DNA from: Burkholderiaceae bacterium
GTDB taxonomy: Bacteria; Pseudomonadota; Gammaproteobacteria; Burkholderiales; Burkholderiaceae
Length of the DNA stretch: 6,130 nt
Direction: 5' to 3'
Assembly (NCBI GenBank): GCA_025458735.1
Contig: JALORV010000047.1
Location: 1-6,130 of the forward strand
Part shown: positions 1 to 5,050 of the stretch, piece by piece
Layout of the letters: the number at the start of each line of letters is the position of its first letter
Position numbering within the stretch: the first letter of the stretch is position 1
The notes under the pieces: generated by a model
What the model was told of the DNA's origin: nothing
What the model saw: the letters and a program-made list of their open reading frames with translations, nothing else
The model's database searches: none
Program-made: the position numbers and the translations under genes

Positions 1-163
1 CGAGCTCGACCTGGTCGCGCGCGGCATGGGCATTCGCTGCCAGCGCTTCTCGATGCTGGTCGACGACGGCGTCGTGAAGACGCTGAACGTCGAAGGACCG
101 GGCAAGTTCGAGGTGAGCGACGCCGCCACCATGCTGAAGCAGGCCGAGCAGGCCGGGCTGTAG
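1..163 (+). CDS. Peroxiredoxin, Prx5-like (AhpC/TSA/redoxin family), C-terminal fragment
   Basis: This is the 3' end of a gene that begins left of the window. The reading frame runs from base 2 to the TAG at 161-163 and gives 54 residues. The sequence has the typical C-terminal pattern of bacterial Prx5/redoxin peroxiredoxins: a G-M-G-I-R-C-Q-R-F segment, then a beta strand and turn of the form S-M-L-V-D-D-G-V-V-K, then L-N-V-E and G-K-F-E-V-S-D-A, and a closing helix. Enzymes of this family reduce hydrogen peroxide and alkyl hydroperoxides in the cytoplasm using thiol donors such as glutaredoxin or glutathione. The peroxidatic Cys lies in the missing N-terminal part, so activity cannot be judged here. 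One Cys is visible (codon 38-40). Its position in the R-C-x-R motif is seen in relatives, and I do not claim it as the resolving Cys. The gene is convergent with murJ. Confidence 0.82.
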   Translation, partial: ELDLVARGMGIRCQRFSMLVDDGVVKTLNVEGPGKFEVSDAATMLKQAEQAGL

Positions 164-200
164 CGCCCCGCGCGCGCACCGGCGCCGGCCGGCCGCCGAT

Positions 201-244
201 CCTGACGCAACGACGCCGCCTGCGGGCGGCGTCGTTGCGTCAGG
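201..244. terminator. Perfect 20-bp inverted repeat, probable bidirectional terminator between peroxiredoxin gene and murJ
   Basis: The left arm is 201-220 and the right arm 225-244. They are exact reverse complements over 20 bp, with a 4-base loop TGCG at 221-224. The repeat lies 37 bases after the peroxiredoxin stop. The murJ stop codon (240-242, read on -) is inside the right arm. Neither strand has a T-tract after the stem, so it is not a textbook intrinsic terminator. The convergent position and long GC stem still favour a shared transcript end or a 3'-end stabilising hairpin. Confidence 0.7.
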
Positions 245-1790
245 ACCCGCGCGGCTGCAGGAAGTCGCGCGGCCGGAAACCAAGCACGGCGAGCGCGGCA
301 AAGTAGACCGCCGCCGCCCCCGTCACCAGTGCCGCCAGCAGCCCGGCGCGCCGCCACGGTGCCGGCTGCAGCGCGGTCCAGTCGATGCCACGCTGCGCCA
401 GCCACAGCGCGCCGGCGAACACCGCCAGCGCCAGCAGCAGTCGCACGGCAAAGCGCACCCAGCCGGGCCGCGGCGTGTAAACGCCCCGGCGCCGCAGCCC
501 GAGGTACAGAGCCAGCGCGTTGGCACAGGCGCCGAGACTGACCGACAGCGCCAGCCCGGCGTGCGCGAGCCAGGGCACCAGCACCAGGTTGGCCAGCTGC
601 GTGGCCACCAGCACCGCAATGGCGATCTTCACCGGCGTGCGGATGTCCTTCTGCGCGTAGAACCCCGGCGCCAGGATCTTCACCGCGATCAGCCCGATCA
701 GGCCGACGGCATAGCCGATCACCGCCAGCGCCGTCTGGTGCACGTCCGCCGCCGTGAATTCGCGCCCCTGGAACAGCACCGCCACGATGCCTTCGGCCAG
801 CAGGCCGAGGCCGATGGCCGCAGGCAGTGCCAGCAGGAAGATGAGCCGCAGGCCCCAGTCCATCAGGCGCCCGTAGTCGTCCAGGCGCTGCTGCGCGAAG
901 GCTGTCGACAGGTTGGGCAGCAGCACGGTCCCGAGGGCCACGCCCAGCAGCGCCGTCGGAAACTCCATCAGCCGGTCGGCGAACGCGAGCCACGTGACGC
1001 TGCCGGTGGTCAGGTGCGAGGCGATGTTGGTGTTGATGACGATCGACAGCTGCGCCACCGACACCGAGAAGATCGCCGGCACCATCAGCGTTGCCACGCG
1101 CCGCACGTCGGGATCGGCAAAGGCTGCACGCGCAGCGCCGAGGCGCGGCCACAGTCCGGCGCGCCGCAGCGCCAGACACTGCAGCGCCAGCTGCAGCACG
1201 CCGCCGATCAGCACCGCGAACGCCAGCGCCATGATCGGCTGCTGCAGCCGCGGTGCCAGCCACAACGCGCAGCCGATGAACGACAGGTTCAGCAGCACCG
1301 GCGTGAAAGCCGGCACCGCGAAGCGGCGGAAGGTATTGAGAATGCCGGCCGCCAGCGCCACCAGCGACATGAACAGGATGTAAGGGAACATCCAGCGTGT
1401 CATCAGGGTGGCCAGTTCGAACGCGGAAGGATCGCGCGCCAGCCCGGAAGCGATCAGCCAGACCAGCACCGGTGCCGCAACGACTCCGAGCGCCGACACG
1501 GCCAGCAGGACCCAGAACAGGGCAGTCGCCATCCGCCCGGCGAATACGATCGAGCCCTCGGTGCCGCCGCGGGCACGCACGTCGGCCAGCATCGGCACGA
1601 AGGCCTGCTGGAACGCCCCCTCCCCGAACAGTCGCCGCAGCAGGTTGGGCAGCCGGAACGCGACATTGAAGGCGTCAGTCTCCGCGCTCGCCCCGAACAG
1701 GCGCGAGATCAGCATGTCGCGGACGAGGCCGGTGATGCGCGACAGCAACGTGAAGCTGCTGACGGTCGCGAGGGCGCGGAAGAGGTTCAC
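240..1790 (-). CDS. murJ: Lipid II flippase MurJ (MviN family)
   Basis: This 516-aa integral membrane protein belongs to the MOP superfamily. MurJ moves the peptidoglycan precursor lipid II from the inner to the outer leaflet of the cytoplasmic membrane. The length and hydrophobic pattern fit the 14-helix fold of the family. The N-terminal signature is well preserved: Ser-Arg at 17-18, Leu-Val-Arg-Asp at 22-25, Thr-Asp at 38-39, and a N-L-L-R-R-L-F-G-E-G-A-F block at 49-60. Arg18, Arg24, Asp39 and Arg52 correspond to residues known to be essential in E. coli MurJ, and Arg273 in the A-D-R-L-M-E-F-P motif matches its Arg270. The start is GTG (1788-1790), chosen because it gives the usual family N-terminus beginning M-N-L-F-R-A. 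I see no clear Shine-Dalgarno sequence before it. The gene is divergent from rpsT. Its stop codon lies inside the 201-244 inverted repeat. The frame is intact and should be functional. Confidence 0.96.
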   Translation of the reverse strand: MNLFRALATVSSFTLLSRITGLVRDMLISRLFGASAETDAFNVAFRLPNLLRRLFGEGAFQQAFVPMLADVRARGGTEGSIVFAGRMATALFWVLLAVSALGVVAAPVLVWLIASGLARDPSAFELATLMTRWMFPYILFMSLVALAAGILNTFRRFAVPAFTPVLLNLSFIGCALWLAPRLQQPIMALAFAVLIGGVLQLALQCLALRRAGLWPRLGAARAAFADPDVRRVATLMVPAIFSVSVAQLSIVINTNIASHLTTGSVTWLAFADRLMEFPTALLGVALGTVLLPNLSTAFAQQRLDDYGRLMDWGLRLIFLLALPAAIGLGLLAEGIVAVLFQGREFTAADVHQTALAVIGYAVGLIGLIAVKILAPGFYAQKDIRTPVKIAIAVLVATQLANLVLVPWLAHAGLALSVSLGACANALALYLGLRRRGVYTPRPGWVRFAVRLLLALAVFAGALWLAQRGIDWTALQPAPWRRAGLLAALVTGAAAVYFAALAVLGFRPRDFLQPRGS

Positions 1791-1895
1791 TGCGTGGATT
1801 GTGCCGGCTTGGCCTCAGGACGCGCGGCCCGGCGGACGGTTGCCCACGACGCGCCACCGGCATTTTCCCGGGATAGTCTGTAAGCGCTTGATTTT

Positions 1896-1904
1896 TGATA
1901 TAGT
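1896..1904 (+). promoter_or_regulatory. Probable extended -10 promoter of rpsT
   Basis: TATAGT at 1899-1904 matches the sigma70 -10 consensus at five of six positions. It is preceded by TG one base upstream (1896-1897), which makes an extended -10. The expected -35 position (1876-1881, GTCTGT) is poor, and an extended -10 can compensate for that. The sequence after it, TTAGGGC, is G-rich just before the predicted start at about 1911. This would give a leader of about 33 bases. It is inferred from sequence only. Confidence 0.5.
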
Positions 1905-1931
1905 TTAGGGCTTTCCGCGCCCGATTCCTGC

Positions 1932-1936
1932 AGGAA
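1932..1936 (+). promoter_or_regulatory. Shine-Dalgarno site of rpsT, inside a 12-bp palindrome
   Basis: AGGAA lies 7 bases before the rpsT ATG, which is good spacing and supports that start. It forms the right part of the perfect palindrome TTCCTGCAGGAA (1925-1936). In RNA, UUCC could pair with GGAA across a UGCA loop and partly mask the ribosome binding site. Confidence 0.75.
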
Positions 1937-1943
1937 CTCCCCG

Positions 1944-2207
1944 ATGGCCAACAGCAAACAAGCCCGCAAGCGCGCCGAGCAGTCGGCCGCGCGCAATGCC
2001 CAGAACACTTCGCAGCGCTCGCGCGTGCGATCGGCAGTGAAGTCCGTCCGCAAGGCGATCGCCGCCGGCGACAAGAAAGTCGCCATGGATACCCTGAGCA
2101 AGGCGACCAGCGTGATGGATTCGATCGCCGACAAGAAGGTGATCCACAAGAACACGGCTGCCCGCAACAAGAGCCGCCTCGCGGCCGCCGTCAAGGCAAT
2201 GGCCTGA
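1944..2207 (+). CDS. rpsT: 30S ribosomal protein S20
   Basis: This 87-aa, strongly basic protein has the normal S20 length. It binds 16S rRNA early in assembly of the small subunit. It begins [11 protein letters not shown], the standard S20 N-terminus. It continues with alternating basic and alanine-rich helices and the conserved segment [16 protein letters not shown] near the C-terminus, as expected for the three-helix bundle. The ATG is supported by AGGAA 7 bases upstream. The gene appears monocistronic: murJ diverges on its left and a DUF3579 gene converges on its right. S20 is known to repress its own translation in E. coli, and the palindrome over the ribosome binding site would be one place for such control here, though that is inference. 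Confidence 0.97.
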   Translation: MANSKQARKRAEQSAARNAQNTSQRSRVRSAVKSVRKAIAAGDKKVAMDTLSKATSVMDSIADKKVIHKNTAARNKSRLAAAVKAMA

Positions 2208-2213
2208 TCAGCA

Positions 2214-2235
2214 CGCCGGCGGTGGTCCGCCGGCG
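2214..2235. terminator. GC hairpin downstream of rpsT
   Basis: A perfect 9-bp stem joins 2214-2222 to 2227-2235 across a TGGT loop, 6 bases after the rpsT stop. It is probably the rpsT transcript end or a 3' stabilising structure. There is no T-tract after it, so the terminator call is tentative. Confidence 0.55.
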
Positions 2236-2238
2236 CAG

Positions 2239-2265
2239 GGCATCCCGGCCGACGGCCGGAATGCC
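2239..2265. terminator. Second GC hairpin between rpsT and the convergent DUF3579 gene
   Basis: The arms 2239-2250 and 2254-2265 pair over 12 positions with one mismatch and a GAC loop. It lies 3 bases from the stop codon of the minus-strand gene and directly follows the first hairpin. Its position suggests it marks the 3' end of the DUF3579 transcript, perhaps serving both directions. No T-tract is present on either strand. Confidence 0.5.
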
Positions 2266-2268
2266 GCC

Positions 2269-2742
2269 TCAGCCTGCAACCGGCGGCCCAACCGCCGGCA
2301 GCGTGCAGCCTTCGGTGACCGGCAGGTCGTTGTCGCGGGCAAAGTTCATCACGAAGTCAAATGCCATGCGCTCGAGTTCGCGCAGGCGTTCGTCGACCAC
2401 GACGCACTTCACCCCTCCGATCAGGGTCGGCCGCACATAAGGCGAGTACCCGATGTACGCGTCCCGGCCGCTCGCCAGCCCGCCCGGCCGGTAGCACGCC
2501 ATGACACCGCACAGCCGTTCGGCCCAGTCACTCGGGCGAAACGGCCGTCCCGCCGACGTGACGCCGTGAATGAAGTATTCCCGATAGGCGGGTGCGAGAG
2601 GTGGCGGAGGATCGGACACGGTGCGGTCTGGCACAGCCGGTGCTGGCTCGACAGGATCGGCGCCCGCGCTCGCTGGCGCAGCTGCCAGCGATGCCAACGG
2701 CGGTCCTCGGCAGGCTCGCAGGCCAACGATTTCGATCTGCAC
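2269..2742 (-). CDS. DUF3579 family protein of unknown function
   Basis: The C-terminal two thirds (about residues 52-150) match the DUF3579 family as I know it: Y-F-I-H-G-V-T-S-A-G-R-P-F-R-P-S-D-W-A-E-R-L-C-G-V-M, then Y-S-P-Y-V-R-P and G-G-V-K-C-V-V-V-D, and finally M-A-F-D-F-V-M-N-F-A-R-D-N-D-L-P-V. No biochemical function is established. It looks like a small soluble protein, with no signal peptide or membrane segment. The longest frame starts at a GTG (2740-2742) and gives 157 aa, but residues 1-50 are rich in Ala and Pro and unlike a conserved domain, while family members are usually about 100 aa. In-frame GTG codons at residues 37 and 42 (the latter at 2617-2619) are credible alternatives. 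None has a clear Shine-Dalgarno sequence. The gene is convergent with rpsT and divergent from the decarboxylase gene. In many betaproteobacteria, as I recall, this gene sits between rpsT and arginine biosynthesis genes, and no arg gene is seen here. Confidence 0.8.
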   Translation of the reverse strand: MQIEIVGLRACRGPPLASLAAAPASAGADPVEPAPAVPDRTVSDPPPPLAPAYREYFIHGVTSAGRPFRPSDWAERLCGVMACYRPGGLASGRDAYIGYSPYVRPTLIGGVKCVVVDERLRELERMAFDFVMNFARDNDLPVTEGCTLPAVGPPVAG

Positions 2743-2816
2743 GCGTCGATCCAGCCAGAATCTTAGCCGAGCACCGCGCCGTCGCGACTGCGCGGGAACA
2801 AGCGCGTGGCCGTCGG

Positions 2817-2849
2817 TCGGCAGTCAGTCGGCAGTCAGTCGGCAGGCAA
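2817..2849. repeat. Three tandem copies of an 11-bp unit
   Basis: TCGGCAGTCAG occurs exactly at 2817-2827 and 2828-2838. It is followed by a copy with two differences at 2839-2849 (TCGGCAGGCAA). The 11-bp period is close to one DNA helical turn, so any bound protein would meet the copies on the same face. The array lies about 66 bp upstream of the predicted -35 of the decarboxylase. It could be an activator or repressor array, or simply a product of replication slippage. Confidence 0.75.
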
Positions 2850-2851
2850 TC

Positions 2852-2875
2852 GGCCGGCTGCGTGGCCGGCTGCGC
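2852..2875. repeat. Direct repeat, two adjacent 12-bp copies
   Basis: GGCCGGCTGCGT at 2852-2863 is followed at once by GGCCGGCTGCGC at 2864-2875, differing only in the last base. It directly follows the 11-bp array and lies between it and the predicted decarboxylase promoter. Its function is unknown. Confidence 0.65.
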
Positions 2876-2914
2876 GACCGGCGCCTGGACCCGGGCATCG
2901 GCAGCACGGCCGGC

Positions 2915-2943
2915 TTGCATTTGCCGCACAGTTGCCGCATAAA
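2915..2943 (+). promoter_or_regulatory. Candidate sigma70-type promoter of the decarboxylase gene
   Basis: TTGCAT at 2915-2920 (four of six matches to TTGACA) and CATAAA at 2938-2943 (four of six matches to TATAAT) are separated by exactly 17 bp, the optimal spacing. Transcription would start near 2950 and give a leader of about 33 bases before ATG 2983. That agrees with choosing this start rather than the upstream GTG at 2806. The spacer and -10 region contain TTGCCGCA twice (2921-2928 and 2932-2939), also with an 11-bp period. Confidence 0.4.
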
Positions 2944-2982
2944 GCGCCCCTCGCCTCCGCCCCTTCGCCCCCCTCCTTCCGC

Positions 2983-5010
2983 ATGACCCGGCCCGTGTCC
3001 AAGGTGCTCGTCATCAACGACGAGCCGCTGATCCTGCGCGACCTGCTCAAGGGGCTCAATGCCGCCGCGCGCTCACTCGACAATCCGTTCGGCATCACCT
3101 TCGTCGGCGCACTGACCGCCAGGGAAGGTCTGGCGCTGATCGAGCGCGACGGCGACGTGCAGTCGGTGATCGTGGACGACAAGCTCTACGCGGTGCAGGA
3201 CATGCGCAAGCGGCGCAACGGCACGCGGGAGCCGGCCCGCAGCCTGCAGGTGTCGGCGCTCAAGCTGGTCCAGCGCATCACCGCCCTGCGGCCCGAACTC
3301 GACATCTACATCCTGATCGAGAAGGAGAAGGAGGACCAGGTGGTCGATGCGCTCTTCGCCGAGGCGGTCGACGGATACTTCTATCGCGAGGAGCGCGACT
3401 ACCGCGGCATGTACCGCATCCTCAACGCGCAGGTGGCGGAGCGCGCCCGCACGCCGTTCTACGACGCGCTGAAGGCCTATGTGCTGGCAGCCAAGGACGC
3501 CTGGCACACGCCGGGGCACTCGAGCGGCGATTCGATGCGCGGCAGCCCGTGGGTCAACGAGTTCTACGACTTCATGGGCGAGCATGTGTTCGACGCCGAC
3601 CTCTCGGTCTCGGTCAAGGCGCTCGACTCGCTGATGGAGCCGACCGGGGTGATCGCCGAGTCGCAGCAGATGGCGGCCAAGGCCTTCGGCGCGCGCCGCA
3701 CCTTCTTCGCCACCAACGGCACGTCGACGGCGAACAAGGTGATCCTGCAGACGCTGATCGCGCCGGGCGAGAAGCTGCTGCTCGACCGCAACTGCCACAA
3801 GTCGGTGCACCACGGCGTCGTGCTGTCGGGTGCGCGCCCGGTCTACCTCGACTCGTCGGTAAACCGAAAGTACGGCGTGTTCGGGCCGGTGCCCAAGAAG
3901 ACGATCCTGCAGGCGATCGACGCGCACCCGGACGCCGAGCTGCTGGTGCTCACCTCCTGCACCTACGACGGACTGCGCTACGACCTCAAGCCGATCATCG
4001 ACGCGGCGCACGAGCGCAACATCAAGGTGCTGATCGACGAGGCGTGGTTCGCGCACGCGCGCTTCCATCCGGCGCTGCGGCCGACCGCGCTCGAATCGGG
4101 CGCCGACTACGCCACGCAGTCGGCGCACAAGACGCTGTCGGCGCTGTCACAGGCGGCGTACATCCACGTGAACGACCCGTCGTTCAACGAGCACATTTTC
4201 CGCGAGAACTTCAACATGCATACATCGACCAGCCCGATGTACAGCATGATCGCGAGCCTCGATGTCAGCCGCAAGCAGTCGGTGCTCGAAGGCTACAAGC
4301 TGCTGCAGCGCACGCTGATGCTGGCCGACGAGGTGCGCGAGCAGATCAACTCGACCGGCGTGTTCCGCGTGCTCGAGCTGGAGGACCTGCTGCCGGAGGA
4401 AGTGCGCGACGACGGCATCCGCCTCGATCCCACCAAGATCACGGTCGACATCTCGTCGTGCGGCATGACGGTCGACGAACTGCAGGGCGAGCTTTACACG
4501 CGCTTCAACATCACGGTCGAGAAGTCGACCTTCAACACGCTGACGCTGCTGCTGACGATCGGCACCACGCGTTCGAAGTGCTCGCGCCTGTACGACGCGC
4601 TGATGCGCATCGCGCGCGAGAAGCGCGCCCCGCGCCGGCTGTACCGCACGCCCGACCTGCCGCCCTTCACGGAACTGGTCTCGCTGCCGCGCGATGCCTA
4701 CTACGCCACCGGCGAGCTGGTGCCGCTGCTCGACGAGAACGACCAGCAAAACGGCAAGCTCGCCGGCCGCGTGAGCTGCGACCAGATCGTCCCTTACCCG
4801 CCCGGCATTCCTGTGCTGGTGCCGGGCCAGCGCATCACGGCCAACATCGTCGACTACCTGGTGCGTTACCTGCGGGTGCAGAACAAGGTCGAACTGCACG
4901 GCGTGGTCTACCAGGGCTACGTGCCGTCGATCCGCGTGCTCACCGAAGTCGAGGAAGGACGGCTGGCGCCGCTGCGTCAGACCCGACCGGCACGCCGACG
5001 CGCCGCCTGA
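2983..5010 (+). CDS. PLP-dependent Orn/Lys/Arg decarboxylase (fold type I) with receiver-like N-terminal domain
   Basis: This 675-aa protein belongs to the bacterial inducible lysine/arginine/ornithine decarboxylase family. These cytoplasmic enzymes remove the carboxyl group of a basic amino acid to yield cadaverine, agmatine or putrescine. Residues about 5-140 form the response-regulator-like wing domain (V-L-V-I-N-D-E at 8-14, strand S-V-I-V-D-D at 61-66). The PLP domain spans about 170-540, with W-H-T-P-G-H at 174-179, N-G-T-S-T-A-N-K at 245-252, D-R-N-C-H-K-S at 268-274, D-E-A-W at 352-355 and the PLP lysine Lys383 in S-A-H-K. The stretch at 378-392 fits the OKR decarboxylase signature pattern at every position. 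The C-terminal domain carries V-P-Y-P-P-G-I-P-V-L-V-P-G at 603-615. It is shorter than E. coli LdcI (715 aa) and AdiA (about 755 aa), and the substrate cannot be told from sequence. ATG 2983 is chosen because family similarity starts just after it. There is no Shine-Dalgarno sequence, and GTG 2995 is an alternative start. No amino acid/polyamine antiporter gene is adjacent within the window. Confidence 0.92.
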   Translation: MTRPVSKVLVINDEPLILRDLLKGLNAAARSLDNPFGITFVGALTAREGLALIERDGDVQSVIVDDKLYAVQDMRKRRNGTREPARSLQVSALKLVQRITALRPELDIYILIEKEKEDQVVDALFAEAVDGYFYREERDYRGMYRILNAQVAERARTPFYDALKAYVLAAKDAWHTPGHSSGDSMRGSPWVNEFYDFMGEHVFDADLSVSVKALDSLMEPTGVIAESQQMAAKAFGARRTFFATNGTSTANKVILQTLIAPGEKLLLDRNCHKSVHHGVVLSGARPVYLDSSVNRKYGVFGPVPKKTILQAIDAHPDAELLVLTSCTYDGLRYDLKPIIDAAHERNIKVLIDEAWFAHARFHPALRPTALESGADYATQSAHKTLSALSQAAYIHVNDPSFNEHIFRENFNMHTSTSPMYSMIASLDVSRKQSVLEGYKLLQRTLMLADEVREQINSTGVFRVLELEDLLPEEVRDDGIRLDPTKITVDISSCGMTVDELQGELYTRFNITVEKSTFNTLTLLLTIGTTRSKCSRLYDALMRIAREKRAPRRLYRTPDLPPFTELVSLPRDAYYATGELVPLLDENDQQNGKLAGRVSCDQIVPYPPGIPVLVPGQRITANIVDYLVRYLRVQNKVELHGVVYQGYVPSIRVLTEVEEGRLAPLRQTRPARRRAA

Positions 5011-5050
5011 GCCGCGGCCCCGTCGGCGCCGTTTGCGACCGGCGGCTCAG
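5007..5050. terminator. Inverted repeat spanning both convergent stop codons (decarboxylase / GMC oxidoreductase)
   Basis: CTGAGCCGC at 5007-5015 is the exact reverse complement of GCGGCTCAG at 5042-5050. Each arm contains a TGA stop: the decarboxylase stop at 5008-5010 on + and the oxidoreductase stop at 5047-5049 on -. The 26-base interior can form a smaller nested stem (CGTCG 5021-5025 with 5036-5041, one bulge). No T-tract follows. It is probably a shared 3' structure for two converging transcripts. The overall fold is less stable than the 201-244 hairpin. Confidence 0.5.

Larger units (their letters stand above)
1791..1943. other. Divergent intergenic region murJ / rpsT
   Basis: This 153-bp spacer must hold the 5' signals of both genes. 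The half near murJ is GC-rich. A short AT-rich block at about 1889-1907 stands out from its surroundings and contains the rpsT -10 element. On the minus strand I found no convincing -35/-10 pair for murJ. The shared AT-rich block is the most likely place for it. Confidence 0.6.
2743..2982. other. Divergent intergenic region DUF3579 / decarboxylase
   Basis: This 240-bp gene-free stretch holds the 5' signals of two divergent genes. Reading toward the decarboxylase it contains an 11-bp tandem repeat (2817-2849), a 12-bp direct repeat (2852-2875), a sigma70-like promoter (2915-2943) and a C/T-rich leader (2944-2982). The decarboxylase frame stays open leftward to a GTG at 2806, but that extension encodes the repeats and has no family similarity, so I treat it as noncoding. 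I found no strong promoter for the minus-strand gene. Confidence 0.6.

Noticed and set aside
561..1883. Long open frame on + (440 codons) antisense to murJ
   Set aside because: It lies opposite an intact, well-conserved murJ. Its translation is dominated by Arg, Gln, His and Ala with no recognisable domain, as expected for the complement of a GC-rich gene.
1787..2194. Open frame on - (135 codons) across the murJ/rpsT spacer and rpsT
   Set aside because: It is antisense to rpsT, covers the rpsT promoter and ribosome binding site, and overlaps the murJ start. No recognisable similarity.
2817..2849. Possible CRISPR-like or integration-site repeat
   Set aside because: The units are 11 bp, directly adjacent and without spacers, and no cas, integrase or transposase gene is in the window.
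2806..2982. Upstream extension of the decarboxylase from GTG 2806 (59 extra residues)
   Set aside because: The extension translates short DNA repeats and low-complexity sequence, has no family similarity, and would include the best promoter candidate. ATG 2983 fits the family N-terminus better.
3073..4128. Open frame on - (351 codons) antisense to the decarboxylase
   Set aside because: Its composition (Arg, Val, His, Leu-rich and repetitive) and lack of any motif mark it as a codon-bias shadow. The opposite strand has all catalytic motifs of a real enzyme.
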